Source of the DNA: Linyphia triangularis
Lineage: Eukaryota; Arthropoda; Arachnida; Araneae; Linyphiidae
Length of the DNA stretch: 64,000 nt
Direction of reading: 5' to 3'
Assembly (NCBI GenBank): GCA_963978545.1
Contig: OZ021727.1
Coordinates: 91,457,262-91,521,261 of the forward strand
This document shows, in pieces, positions 33,272 to 45,897 of this stretch (position 1 is the first letter of the stretch; the number at the start of each line of letters is the position of its first letter). The notes under the pieces were generated by a model. It made no database searches and was not told the origin of the DNA. It worked only from the letters and a program-made list of their open reading frames with translations. The translations under genes were made by a program, and so were the position numbers.

Positions 33272-34208
33272 CTGGAATTATAACAAATATTTAAATTTTC
33301 TAAAAGAAATTGAATAAAAAACAATGAGTTTCTGGTTTTATAAATTTTAATATTGTTATTGCTATTAAATTCTTTTATAAACAACATTCAATCTAAAAAT
33401 GAATAAAACAGCATGGAAACTTATAAAGCCAAATTGTTGAACAAATCTGAACCTATGATAATTTTGAATTAGAAACTATAAAAGCTTGAGTGTGTTTTGA
33501 TATTATAAACAATTATACTATTTTATACAACTACTATTAAAATAATTAAATAATTATACTATTTAAGTAAACATGCAAATTATTTAATTAAACCCACTTA
33601 TCTCACCTGGAGGAATATCAAGGTTTTTTCGTAGGTATTGGAGAAAAATGAGTTAATTTAAGAATTTGTAATTTTTTTTAAGGAATTATCGAAACATTTA
33701 AGTACAATTTTAGGGAACTTAAGGAATATTGAGAATTTTTAGGGCGAATGCAACCTCTGTATTGATTGTCTAGAATACAGAATCTCAGTTTTGAACAGTG
33801 TTCCCACTCAAATCACAGAATGAAAATTAATGACTTTTAAGGACCTAATTAATGTTTTTAAGGAGCTTTGAAAATTCGTTTTCAGGCATCATATCTATAT
33901 TTAAATTTTTAATAAAGTATATTCTACAAAAAAAGTTACAAGTTTCGCAATACAAATATGTCGGAAAATTTGGATACGGTGCAGATAAGTGGCGGTTATG
34001 CGGGGATAGCAAGTCCGAGTTGTATTTTTATAAATTTTGCAGTTGAACAACATCTGTAAAAATTAAGGACTTTTTAAGGACCTCTAAGCATTTTCAAGGA
34101 CTTTTAAGCACCTCTAAGCATTTTCAAGGCCTTGAAAACAAGTTCAGAAATATTAAGCATTTTTAATGATTTTCAATGGCAGTGAGAACCCTGTTGAGGT
34201 GTACTTAC
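33272..34208 (-). other. NF-YC intron 6
   Basis: 937 bp. Holds a family H fragment near 33490-33770 and a family A element that ends only 15 bp from the next exon. Confidence 0.75.
33796..34193. mobile_element. Family A hAT-like MITE
   Basis: Ends CAGTGTTCCCAC and GTGAGAACCCTG, both with one change from the family. The flanks TTGAA and TTGAG form an imperfect 5-bp duplication. Confidence 0.8.
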
Positions 34209-34322
34209 CGTTTGAACTTGGAGTACATTTGGCACAGAAAATGTAGGAGAGGCAGTCTGCACAGAAAGGGGCTGAGTGTTGGAGATCTGTTGCACTGAAG
34301 CATTGGCAGGCACAAGTTGAAT
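34209..34322 (-). CDS. NFYC: NF-YC coding exon 6
   Basis: Encodes residues 183-220: I-Q-L-V-P-A-N-A-S-V-Q-Q-I-S-N-T, then S-P-T-F-S-V-P-N-V-L-Q-V-Q-T. Low-complexity activation-domain sequence. Acceptor TTTAG and donor GTAAGT; phase 0. Confidence 0.88.
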
Positions 34323-35083
34323 CTAAAGCAAGTGAAAATCAATTATTGAAAAAAAAATATGCAATGGAACGATTCATAACAGGATCCAACAGCTTTTAAA
34401 AAGTAAAAATTATATAGTTTTTAAGGAATTTTTACATTTTTTAAAGACCTCTTACAAATTTGTAGATAAAAAAAAACCTTATCGTTTTCTTGAACTTGAA
34501 TTCAAAACTTTACATTACAAGAACGAAAATTGACAAATAAACAATTTGGATAACATATATGTAGAATTTGCTTTGGGCGACATTTTTCTTCTTTATGTTT
34601 AACGGAAGTTAATCCACGCTTGAAATAAAAGAAGTGAAGTGATCCTGGAAATCAGCGTCTCCAAGAAACTTGGTAGTTAACCAATGGATCTGAATCGGTA
34701 GAAGAAGGAAAATAGAAAAATCAAATTTGAGATAACCAAAAAAATTTAAAGAAATATAATCACAATCAAAAATTAAGGACCCAAGATAAAAAAAAAATAA
34801 GGATTTTAAGGGCTATACGAAAAATAAATTGTTCGACTTTTAAGGACTACATATATGTAATCCTTTCAATATTTCTCAGAGGCAAGGTGGGGACTGCAAG
34901 ATATTGACCGGCAGCTTTGAAATTTTAGACTTGGAAACTTTTTTAAAAACTTGTGATAATTTCCAATTCATCCCCTCATCCACCTTTTTAATAACGCAAA
35001 AGACTAAAAACTGAATATAAAGTAAACTTTGATACATAAAATCAGTTTGTAAATTTTCTAAAAACTCTTAACAATTTTATTTA

Positions 35084-35492
35084 TTGTATTATGTATATTT
35101 TATTGTATTATGTATATTGTATTGTATTATGTATATTGTATTGTATTATGTATATTGTATTGTATTATGTATATTGTATTGTATTATGTATATTGTATTG
35201 TATTATGTATATTGTATTGTATTATGTATATTGTATTGTATTATGTATATTTTATTGTATTATGTATATTGTATTGTATTATGTATATTGTATTGTATTA
35301 TGTATATTGTATTGTATTATGTATATTGTATTGTATAATCCTGTAACTATTGTATATTGTATCAGCTTGTATATATTGCTTGCATTATATATTGTATTTT
35401 TCCAGTATGATTGTCAAACGCTGTGTCAACTTTGTATATTGCATTGTATTATGTACATTGTATTGTATTATGTATATTGTATTGTATAATCC
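35084..35492. repeat. 19-bp minisatellite
   Basis: Unit ATGTATATTGTATTGTATT, about 13 near-perfect copies at 35084-35335 and a few more at 35445-35490. Because 19 is not a multiple of 3, all three frames stay open and give repetitive M-Y-I-V-L-Y-Y-V-Y-like translations, which are not genes. Confidence 0.92.
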
Positions 35493-36222
35493 TGTAACTA
35501 TTGTATATTGTGTGTATGATCCTGTAACTAAGCTATATTGTATGTATGATCGTGTAACTATCATATGCAAATTATTTTCTATTTCTATATATGTGTATAT
35601 ATATTTACTAGACCAACCCTGTTGGGCCTTGAGCCTTTTTTTGGTCTTAAAATTTGTATTTGTATTTGTAATGTAAAAATTAAAATATACAATTGTTTAA
35701 AATTTTATATTGATACTTTAGCAATATGGTAAAAAAAATTAGTCAAAAAAAAAACCAAAGTTGTAATATAAATCACCCACCTGACAGCTGTATGGCTGAC
35801 ACCTGTAGGTCAAAGTCTGATTAGTAGTTGTAGTGGACAAAAATAGGTTGTTGAGCTTACAAACCAACCAACTAACCGTAAATCCTCCATAAGCATTGCC
35901 AACTTGGATGTGTTATTGCAACTCATTTAAGAGATTTTGTTATTAGATTGAGTTTTCATAGTGTCTACGAACAAACGAACAAAACCATCGATTTTGCAGC
36001 ATTGACTAACTTATAGAAATGTATGTAAAAGCAGCTTTTTAGCGATAACCCTCGAAGCTCGATGGTGCTTTGCCATCGAAAAGGAGTCTATTTTTTAAGT
36101 TTCAGCTCGATTGGTAGATGGTAAGCAGGTAATTTAGCCCTTTGAAGATTTCCACGCCAGAAACAAACACATAAAATAGAAATTAATGTATAAGATTTAA
36201 AGAGGGATAGAAGAATAATGCA

Positions 36223-36635
36223 CAGGGTTCCCACTCAAATCACAGAATGAAAATCAATGACTTTTAAGGACCCTAAAAAATTTGTTTTCAGGCATCATGC
36301 CTGTATAAAAAAAATTTATAAAGTATATTCTACCAAAACAGTTACAAGTTGGCGCATGTATAATACAAATATTTAAGAAAATTCCGATACAGTGCAGATA
36401 AGTGGCGGACACGCGGGTATAGCAAGTCTGAGTTGCATTTTTGTAAATTTTGAAGTTGGTCAACATACACAAAAATTAAGGACTTTTAAGGACCTCTAAG
36501 CATTTTCAATGACTTTTAAGGACCTCTAAGCATTTTCAATGACTTTTAAGCACCTCTAAGCATTTTCAAGTACTTTCAAGGCCTTGAAAACAGGTTCAAA
36601 AATATTAAGCACTTTTAATGATCGTGGGAACCCTG
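36223..36635. mobile_element. Family A hAT-like MITE
   Basis: Ends CAGGGTTCCCAC and GTGGGAACCCTG; duplication AATGCA, here 6 bp (36217-36222 and 36636-36641). An internal segment of about 30 bp (GACTTTTAAGGACCTCTAAG) is repeated. Confidence 0.88.
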
Positions 36636-37165
36636 AATGCAGTTATAAAAATGCAATTTTTTTGCTTGCAAGCTAAAAATAAACACTTTTGAATTAAAAG
36701 ATATTCAATTTCTGGTGCATTTATAGCAAAATCCCTGACACTTTCATTTATAATCTAGGCACTGCCATTTAGAAAAAAATCCCAGATATTTTCAGAACTG
36801 CCAATCTTCCAGATCCCCATAGTTTCCCTGAAGGTTGGACACACAGCAAGATACAAGGTATCCAGCGAACAACTCCCTGTTTTTCAAATTAAATAACTCC
36901 AAACAAAGATCGATAAAACAATTAAACAAAACGAAGTTATTTTGAAAGCTGTAAAAATCTGAAATAGAAATTTCAGAATTAGTTACAAATGTTGCCAACA
37001 AATGGTGCTGTAGTTACAAAATTCTAGAAATGCGGTATAAATTTGTCCTCTATAATCAATCGTTGCAGTCACGCTAACTTCTTCTACGTTTAAACAGTGG
37101 AACGGTCCGAAGAATAATCACTCTGAGCTTCAAAGCTCTCTTTATTCATAAGAACTACAGTGTAC

Positions 37166-37180
37166 AGCGCCACCTGTTGG
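37166..37180. promoter_or_regulatory. CTCF-like motif
   Basis: AGCGCCACCTGTTGG reads in reverse CCAACAGGTGGCGCT, close to the CTCF core (CCASYAGRKGGCGC) with one mismatch. Sequence match only. A similar site is at 63378-63392. Confidence 0.3.
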
Positions 37181-37377
37181 CAACATTTATAACTAATTTT
37201 GAAAATGTAGTATCCGATTTTTACAGCCTTCAAAATGACTACACTTTTTGTTTCCTTCTCCTATCGATCTTTGTTTTTGAATTATTTAATTTTAAAATCA
37301 GGAAGTCCTGGGCATCCTGTATGTAGCTAAGCAAAATTTGAAATAAAGATTCTTCCCTTCAACAACAGTTTCCTTAC

Positions 37378-37611
37378 CTGCTGAGGTTGTTGTATCTGCT
37401 GCTGTTGAGTTGTGGTGTTCTGCTGCTGCTGCAGTGCTGCCTGGTGCTGTTGTGCCAGCTGGAAGTAGTACTGCACCTGGTCTGGGTGCATGGTTGCCGT
37501 TCTTACATTTTCATCTGGCCGCTTTGGAGGCTTTAGTTCCTCTCTTGGTACAATGTCGATCAAGAAGTCGAATTGGTCATACTTAGTGATTGCCATGGCA
37601 ATGTCGTTACG
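37378..37611 (-). CDS. NFYC: NF-YC coding exon 5 (end of histone fold, start of Q-rich domain)
   Basis: Encodes residues 105-182. [20 protein letters not shown], then [11 protein letters not shown], is almost identical to human NF-YC and forms the third helix and C-terminal helix of the histone fold, which contacts NF-YB, NF-YA and [13 protein letters not shown] follows, then polyglutamine. Acceptor CAG and donor GTAAGG; phase 0. Confidence 0.97.
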
Positions 37612-38604
37612 CTGGAGATGAAACAAGGCAATTGTTAGGTTATTTCAATACATAATACCTCTTTCTTAAGTTAATCAACAAACCACTCTTGAAGATAAAA
37701 CTTTAGCAGAACTTCAAATGATTTTGCAGATCTGATCTTTCAGATGTAAATGGCAGAATTTTTGATTTATTTTTTAGTCACTCTTTTTGCAGGATCGACT
37801 TGTCTTGTAATGTAAGCACAAGACAAGACGCAATTGATGATTTTTATAGGAAGGATTGACCGAACACAATTGATGATTTTTATAGGAATGGAGGTTATCG
37901 CTACTAAATTTAACTGTTGTTACATATTTATTGAGGAATTTGTTACGTTGATTTACTGATTTTTCTGCAATTTTTTAGTTTGTACAATGGTTAACATTTC
38001 AGGATTTTTTTTGGGGGTAAAATAAATATAGTTTTATAATAGTTACATTAATTGCTTACATTAAAAATGGATATTAAATTTCAGGCATTTACTTAACTTA
38101 AAATGTTATATTAATATATATATTGATCATGTATAATTACTTGAAATTTTTTGTTTAATTCTATTAAGTTAGCTGAATACATTGAAAGTATTTCATGTAA
38201 ACAGAAGTACATAGTTCAGATTACCTATTTTAAATAAAACACTATCAACTTGACAGACAAGAAAATCACAAAAATAAGAAAAACACACATTTGTACTTTA
38301 GCATTTAAAAATATTGCTTGTGCAAGAATAACGAAAAAAAATTACCAAGAGGAATTTTACTTTATACATTTTCATCCTATTGATAGCGAAAACAGTCCTT
38401 CTAGAGAATATGTCTCTTAAAAGTAGCCTCTATGTCATTGGCTGGGAAACTACGCTGGTAATGTGTTTTTATTCATAACTACAAACATGTTACAAGAATT
38501 TAACTCGCTCACTTATATTCTTAAAGCATTTTTATTAAACTTTTTAGAAATGATAGAAGTATTTAAGCATAGTTTGTGCAAGGTTTCCCCAGATGTAATC
38601 CTAG

Positions 38605-38700
38605 TTACAGACTGAGGGGAGACTGCAATTTTAAGTATCTCATCGAACACTATTCTGCAATTTTTTTTACAGAATATAGAGAAATATTAGTAGACTAGCT
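38605..38700. mobile_element. Family F foldback fragment
   Basis: A diverged piece of one arm of 20650-21325 (CATCGAACACTATTCTG against CATCGAACATCATTCTG). Confidence 0.5.
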
Positions 38701-39104
38701 GAATACCCTTGCTTCAATTTTACCATGTGCATTTTAGCAATCAAAAGACTTTGATGTATTCCACATTTCAGACGTTTGATCTCATTTTAATCATGAAAAA
38801 TTGATTTATCAAAATAGGCATACCTTAGTTTATCTATGCTTGCCTTTGTTCTAAAATTTATAATTCTGAATATATTGAAAATAAAATATTTGAACATCCC
38901 TTGTTTGAAAATTTAACTCCCTTTTGACCCTTTTTAATTAGTTAATTGAGTTTGCAATAGTCTATTGTGTTTATGTTTGCTCTTAGTTCTAATTTTCAAA
39001 ATTGTAACTGTTATGGAAGTGAAACATTAAGACATTCCTTGTATAGTTTCAATGTTGCGTCAACTTTTTATCCCTTAAAAATTCATCAATAGATATTCGA
39101 ATAA

Positions 39105-39778
39105 CAGGGTGGTCACAAAATTCAGGAAAAAAGTTCCCTGATAATTCCCTGACAGGTTTCTAAAAAATTCCCTGATATTTGGGCAAACTTTTTTCTAAAT
39201 TTCCCCAATTTTCTTAGGTTTTCCAAATGTCTAAACACCCTGATCAAATAGAACATGTACTTTAAAGAGATAATATGCAATTTTTAAAAAAATAGTTTTG
39301 CTGGTAATGAAAAGTTTAAATTATTCCATAACATTAAACTTCTAATGGCTTACCACTACAAATCTCCATGTAAATAGTGCTCAAATATGGATGAACGTAC
39401 CTTAAACAATACAAAATTTCCCTGATTTTCATGAAATTTTAAAAAGTTCCCTCTGACAATTCCCTGATTTTTTCCAGAATCGGAAAGCTCCCTGACCAGA
39501 GTCCGATAAAATAGACGTACGCGCGTACGATATACGCAGGAAATCGTCGGATGCCGCAGGAAATTAAAGTCAAATGCCGTTTTTTTTTTTAAATGGAGAA
39601 ATTCCAGTTAGGCAGGGCGGGAAAGTTGAAGTTGTTGACTCCTGTAACGCCGGGAGGTGAAAGGTTGAAGAAATTTTTGGATATGGCATTTGTGTACGCA
39701 GGAAGAAAATATTTTTCTGGAGCCCTGTCCCTGACATTTCCCTGATTTCCAGGTTTTCCCTGTACTGTGACCACTCTG
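39105..39778. mobile_element. Family C hAT-like MITE with nested insertion
   Basis: Ends CAGGGTGGTCAC and GTGACCACTCTG; 5-bp duplication AATAA (39100-39104 and 39779-39783). Interrupted at 39497-39727. Confidence 0.88.
39497..39727. mobile_element. Nested element with 8-bp target duplication
   Basis: Ends CAGAGTCC and GGAGCCCTG. It is flanked by TCCCTGAC twice (39489-39496 and 39728-39735), a sequence that occurs once at this place in other family C copies. The 8-bp length is classical for hAT. It contains the CpG-rich palindromic GTACGCGCGTAC. Confidence 0.85.
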
Positions 39779-39819
39779 AATAACTTATTTTTTCTATATT
39801 TGTGCTTCTTAATATTTCC

Positions 39820-40712
39820 AGCAAATATCGGAGTGGTGACTTCATTGGAAGTGGGACATCCGAATATCCCTCGTTTGGAACATGACCTTAAAGTGGGTTA
39901 ATCGAAATTGGAATAGCTTACTTTTTCTATGTTTGCCTTTGCAGATAATTGGTCTTTCCTGGCGCCAAAATATTTTCGCTTTTAAAAGAGCGCCAAGTTG
40001 GAGATAAATATTATGTCATCATTGATGTAATATTTATCTCCAACTTGGTTCACTTTTAAAAGATGGAATTATTTTCCACCAGAAAATAAATATTGTCTAT
40101 GTCCTTTTACTCATCAGGGTTCCCACTCAAATCACAGAATTAAAATCAATGACTTTTCAGGACCTTTAAAAATTTGTTTTCAGGCATCATTTCTATATAT
40201 AAATTTTTTACAAAGTATATTCTACTAAAACATTACAAGTTGGTGCATGCGTAATACAAATATGTCAGAAAATTACGATACAGCGAGCATAAGTGGCGGC
40301 CACGCGGGGATAGCAAATCCGAGTTGAATTTTTGTAAATTTTGCAATTGGTCAACATACACACAAATTAAGGACTTTTTAAGGACCTCTTAGCATTTTCA
40401 AGGACTTTTAAGCACCTCTAAGCATTTTCAAGGACTTGAAAACAGGTTCCCTGGGAACCCTGCTCATTGAAAATTAAAGACCAGTGGGTTACCAGGAAAA
40501 AAAAAAGCTCATTATTTGACAAATTATGACATATTTGGCAATCAGATTTAGTTCAACTGATTCTAAGTCGATTTTTTAAGAGTTTCGGCCATTTTTGCCT
40601 CGGCAGACCAGTGGATTCATGATCTACTAACATTTCTTGACATTCTATACAAAATTCAGAATGACGTTCGATGGGATACCTAAACTAGCAATCGCCTCTC
40701 AGACTACTAAAG
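39820..40712. mobile_element. Satellite unit and family F foldback, split by family A
   Basis: 39820-39945 is one reversed unit of the 16.6-18.3-kb satellite. 39946-40712 matches the centre and right arm of the family F foldback. A family A element interrupts it. Confidence 0.65.
40115..40462. mobile_element. Family A hAT-like MITE nested in family F
   Basis: Ends CAGGGTTCCCAC and CTGGGAACCCTG; 5-bp duplication CTCAT (40110-40114 and 40463-40467). Confidence 0.88.
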
Positions 40713-40870
40713 ACAAAGTGTGATAGTGAATTTGTTTAGAAATTACCATAGTTTAAGCATCTAATGGTAAAAAAGCACAATTACCAACAATTATCAGAGT
40801 AAAGTTAATAGGTCACATCCAATTGCAACAATGCTCTGAAATAATATAAAATAGTATCCAATACGCTTTC

Positions 40871-41214
40871 CAGGGTTCTCACTCAATTTGCAGAATGAAA
40901 ATCAATGACTTTTAAGGACATAATTAATGTTTTTAAGGCCCTTTGAAAATTTATTTTCAGACATCATGTCTATAAATAAATTTTTAATAAAGTATATTCT
41001 ACCAAAAAAGTTACAAGTTCGCGCATGGGTAATACAAACATACCAGAGAATTCCAATCCGGTGCAGATAAGTGGCGGTCATACGGGGATAGCAAGTCTGA
41101 GTTGTATTTTTATAAATTTTGCAGTTGGGAACAACATCCACAAAAATTAAAGACTTTTAAGGACCTCTAAGTACTTTCAAGAACTTCTAAGCACCTCTAA
41201 GCATTTTCAAGACC
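40871..41214. mobile_element. Family A hAT-like MITE, truncated at the SINE
   Basis: Starts CAGGGTTCTCAC and ends within AAGACCTTG, where SINE sequence begins. The missing right end was not found beyond the SINE. Confidence 0.75.
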
Positions 41215-41216
41215 TT

Positions 41217-41395
41217 GGTTGGTTGTTTTCAGATTATCTGGCGCCGTCAGCAACACGAGGGCTATAATGCGCCGAAACATTCGTCATTAGACAAGCCAAC
41301 ATGCATTTACAAACACCCATGCCTTACACGGGACTCGAACCCGCAACCTCGCGGTCTAGAAGCTAGCACGCTAACCACTATACCGTTTGATCGGC
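41217..41395 (-). mobile_element. tRNA-derived SINE, copy 2
   Basis: In reverse it begins GCCGATCAAACGGTATAGTG and ends in CAACCAACC, matching copies 1 and 3. The A and B box regions are intact. Confidence 0.82.
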
Positions 41396-41685
41396 ATGAA
41401 TATTTGGATGCAGGTTAGTTTATCAGGATGCAGATTATTTCACAAGTAAAACATTAAATAACACCTCGATAAAAAAAAAAGAATTTTGCTGACAACCAAC
41501 CCTAATACTAAGTTTCATCAACGATAAGAGAATACTAGCAACTGTAGAATTTAGTGTAATTTTACGTCAAAAGAAGAAATACCAATACGATCAAATGACT
41601 TCTGTTCACATTAGTTAAGACAGAAACAAACACCTTATTTCTCCAATTCAGTTTTCAAACCATATTTGAAATTTAAAATAAGATG

Positions 41686-43570
41686 CAGGGTTCTCACTCT
41701 TATTGAAGAAAAAAATTCAAGGACTTTCAAGGACCTTTTTAAGAAAATTCAAGGACCTTTTTAGAAAAATTTAAGGACTTTAATTTTAAATACTACATCA
41801 TCAGATGTAAAATTACAAAACGGAGATTATCGGTGGTCAGGGATGTAGTGGAGTGGAAACACGAGGCAACGGCGATCCTTTACATTTATAGAAAGCGAAA
41901 TGACGTTCCCTAATCTAATTTTTATTTTTACGTGATACTGAACTTAAAGCCAAGTAAGCAAACAAAAAAGTCATTTCGTGGGAACTTGCTTTCGTCTGGA
42001 ACCCACAACTTCAGAGCTGAGCAGGCAAGTTCTAGTTTTTGTAAAACACTTGAAAGAGGCGCGGCAACCCACACATGGCCATTTCTCCTTGATTAGAAAT
42101 GAACTTACATATATGCTTACATCTAGCTATGATTCATTCAATAGCAATTATCCTCTTCAACGAATAATCGGTATTTGTGGAGGAATTCCAGACGTCAAAT
42201 TTGTATGGTTCGTCGTATATACAGTCTAAAACTTCCATACACAAATTCATGCCAATTATCTACATTTTTAAAGAACAAAACTGTGACCTAGCACATTCAG
42301 TTCTTTGCGCCCTTTCCTTGAAGAATATTTTGAAGAATATTTGCCTTAATTTTAACGGGAACGCTAACCGATTTATCAACAAAAGTTATGCAATTTTTTT
42401 TTTTTTTTTAAAATTTTTATATCAAGGACAGATTTAATAAATTATTTGTAAACCTCTCAACGTACATAAGAAATGAATTCGTTCAAGAGGAAAAAACCAA
42501 TGACAATAAAAGATGGGTTTTTTTCATAATCCAAAAAAGTTAAGCAAACTTGCGGTTCTGACGGAAAAAACTGGTTAGTGCTAAAAATCCAAATAGATAA
42601 GAGCAAAATGTTGATATTTTGTATTAGCTTTTAAGGTGTTCTGAGATCACGGAATTATGCATTTATATTTTGTCAGATATTGGGAAATATTTATAGCCAA
42701 ATTGCAGACCTTCACAACCCAAAGTTGAAAAGGGGTTCCATGGCTTGCGCTAAGAGCGGAGGACTACTAAAAAAAGTAATACGTAGGAAAAATTAGTAAT
42801 TTTAATAAGACGTATTTTATTCAATTCTTACAAAAATAATTTTATTACAATTGTTATATTTTATAAAAAAATAAAAAAAATTGAATCCGTGGGTTCATTA
42901 ATAAAAGCTGACTTAAAATAATGTTATTTAGTGCAGAAAAAGCTACGATTTTAATAGTTTGCATCCATACCATTTTTAAAGTGTTTTCTATACCCATTTT
43001 CATTGTAAGGGGCGCCAAAACTCATTCTTGCACACATAGCATTTTACTCCAAGGCCGGTCCTGTATATTTGATTTTCCTTAATATAAAAGTGCTAATGGT
43101 TTTGCAAATGAGTATAATACATCGAAATTGGGCTGCGAACAAGTAGGAAAGCAATTCAGATGTACTACACTACTTTAAAATGCAAAATTAAATTGCCTTT
43201 CGGTTTGAGAATGGGAAAGTTTTACATTTACAGTTATTACAGAATTTATTCCAAAAATGTAGCAGGAGTTCTTAAAAAAAATCATACAGTGGCGGCAATA
43301 AGGGGTATTAGTATAGTAATATTAACAAAACTATTTAAAGTTGACATTTTCACCCCCTCCCCCCCCCCCCTCCACACACACAGAAAAAAATATATACATT
43401 TGTAACGACGCAACATAGCATTCCCACACTTTTATTTTACACTACACCGCTGTCATTGGTCACTTAAAAATTCAAGGACTTTCAAGGACTTTATCCTTTT
43501 TTCAAGGATTTTCAAGGACCAAATTTCATCAAAAAAAATTCAAGGACTTTCCAGGACCGTGGGAACCCTG
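41686..43570. mobile_element. Family B element, reversed relative to 2791-4241
   Basis: Ends CAGGGTTCTCAC and GTGGGAACCCTG; 6-bp duplication AAGATG (41680-41685 and 43571-43576). The outer parts match 2791-4241 in reverse. About 1.2 kb near 41920-43120 is extra and unidentified. Confidence 0.85.
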
Positions 43571-43817
43571 AAGATGGCAATAAAATAACTTATAAAAACA
43601 AAGTTTGCATTATAAATCCTTTATATGCATTGCCAATTTTTATATTCGTTAACACAGGCGCCAATTCTGTCAACAGCATGTGCTTGGTATTTGCATCTAA
43701 TTTTAAATATCAAAAGCACTTCTATCAGCAAAATGTGCGGCTAACTAAGTTTCAAAATTTATTTATGAAAATGTGCATTTATGCTCTGCTGCAAATGCTG
43801 CATTTATGCTCTCGTAT

Positions 43818-43998
43818 TGCCGATCAAACGGTATAGTGGTTAGCGTGCTAGCTTCTAGACCACGAGGTTGCGAGTTCGAGTCCCGTGTAAGGCATGGGTG
43901 TTTGTAAATGTATGTTGGCTTGTCTAATGACGAATGTTTCGGCGCATTATAGCCCTTGTGTTGCTGACGGCGCCAGATAATCTGAAAACAACCAACCA
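43818..43998 (+). mobile_element. tRNA-derived SINE, copy 3, with 12-bp duplication
   Basis: 181 bp with A box-like TAGTGGTTAGCG and B box-like GAGTTCGAGTCCC, ending CAACCAACC. It is flanked by ATGCTCTCGTAT at 43806-43817 and 43999-44010, a typical LINE-mediated target duplication. Confidence 0.9.
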
Positions 43999-44989
43999 AT
44001 GCTCTCGTATCCAAATATCACTTATTTATTCTTATTAAAGTAATTTTTTATTTATTAAAAAAAATTGGCAACTGGAAAGAGTTTCAACAATGGTCGGTTC
44101 AATGCTTTTTTTAATACGATTGGATGACGACAAGTTGGTTTATTAGTATTCCGTAAAAGCAACCTTTTAATAACAGTTACAACCGCGAAAATTGATAGAA
44201 TGCATCGTCATCGACATCATCTGCTAAGTTTCAGTCCGATTGGATGACAGCGAGGGGGTTAATTAGGCATCCACAGATTTGAACTCCATCGACAAACCCA
44301 CAAAATCGAAGTTAACATAAAGGATTCAAAAATAAAAGTTAAAAGTCGTAAATTTGGATGCATTTGGCAGTAAGAGTCCCGATATAGTTAGTAGCGCAAA
44401 AAATTATAAATAGACTAAAAAATACAAAATCAGTGAGTACTTACAAAAAAAGATCCTAATGCAATTGTTTTAAAGCTTCACCTTTTATAATTCGTATGGT
44501 CCGAGCAACCGCATTGGAACGGTGTTACTGTTTCGTGTTGAAAAATATTTTTAATTATTAGTATTTTGTTTTAATTTTGGCAGATCTATGTTTTTGTACA
44601 ATGAACTAGGTTGCAACAAGAAAAAAAAGTTTCAACAAATCGAAATTTAAGTTGGCAACGGTGACCTTCACTCACCAGTCATGAAATCCTTTACAAGGGC
44701 AGAAGGCTCATACATTTTAATATTCAAAATAGACATGCCCAGGAAAAGCAGTTTAATAGATGCTCATTTCATCATGAATAATTTATTACTATGATGATCC
44801 TCACAATTCAGAATTACATTATTTATTATAAATACTTTTCAACTACGGAAAGAGAAAATAAAGAGAAATAAAATACAAAAGTTTTTTGTTTTTTTTAATT
44901 AGGAGATCAGGATTTTTTTTTATGGAAGTTTCTGAAATACACACACAAAGGAAAAAAAAGAAAAAGGAATAACAGATGTCAGTTATTTT

Positions 44990-45141
44990 CAAGAACTTTT
45001 CAAGAGCCCTAAAACATTAAAAAAGTTTCAAGGACCTTCAGGTTAAAAATAAGGAGTTTTCAAGAACTTTTCAAGGGCCCTTGGAGACATTAAGTAAAAA
45101 TAAGGAGTTCTTAAGGACTTTCAAGAACTGTACAAACCCTG
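44990..45141. mobile_element. End of a CAGGG-type element
   Basis: Contains several AAGGACTTTCAAGAACT-like subterminal repeats and ends TGTACAAACCCTG. The other end was not located. Confidence 0.4.
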
Positions 45142-45783
45142 CCTCTGGTACAGGGGACGATAGGTAGGGAATTGTTTTTTTAGTTTTCAAAAATGGAAAA
45201 ACAAAGCCATAATCTGAAGCATATGAATGCTAATGAAATACAAATTTACAGGAGTAAAGTCTTAAAAATATCCAGAATCTTTCAAATGCATGGATAAGAT
45301 AAAAACTTTGAACTTGAATTTTTTCTAAATGTGTTCAGCCTAGTCAGATATTTTTAAATACCCTGTCCAACCTTGGATAGGTTGGATGCTGTCTTGTTAT
45401 GATAAAATAATGCTGAATAGAATACTAAAAGAGAAAATGGTTTAATTTTTAACAAAATATGTGGAAAAATGTTTTCCCCGCTGCTTGATGCCCTTTTTAA
45501 ATAACATTTTCTTTACGAGTTATACAAATTAAATGGTACGCAAATTAATAATTCGCATAAATCGCCAAATTTGGCGACCCTACTTAAGGCAACCAAAAAT
45601 CGCCAAATTTGGTGACCCTACTTTCGGCAACCCTACGTGTTATATGTGGTTTTCGTAAATAAATTATTTTGCTTACTGGTTAAATTGAATGCCGTCAAAT
45701 CGCGCCAACCTGGTTGCAATCATACGTAAGTACCAATTAAATTTTTATTCAAATTGTGAAAGTACAATAAGAAGTTAGCTTAC

Positions 45784-45897
45784 TTGTAAAGTACGACGTT
45801 TATTATCTTCCGTATGCACCCAAGCTCTGAGAGATAATTCTGTAATGAATAGTTCTGCTGCTTTAGCAAACAAAACAGGAGCTTCAGCACTGATCAT
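45784..45897 (-). CDS. NFYC: NF-YC coding exon 4 (histone-fold core)
   Basis: Encodes residues 67-104: [20 protein letters not shown], then [18 protein letters not shown]. This is the long central helix of the NF-YC histone fold, nearly identical to human. Acceptor TTTCAG and donor GTAAGC; phase 0. Confidence 0.97.

Larger units (their letters stand above)
34323..37377 (-). other. NF-YC intron 5
   Basis: 3.1 kb with the 19-bp minisatellite, one family A element and a CTCF-like site near 37166. 34340-35080 and 35500-36220 hold no recognised gene. Confidence 0.75.
37612..45783 (-). other. NF-YC intron 4
   Basis: 8.2 kb, the second-longest intron, holding family C with a nested element, family F pieces, two family A copies, two SINEs, a family B copy and another CAGGG-type end. 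37620-38600 and 44010-44980 hold nothing recognised. Confidence 0.8.

Noticed and set aside
35084..35676. Membrane-like proteins from long open frames
   Set aside because: They are translations of a 19-bp minisatellite open in all three frames.
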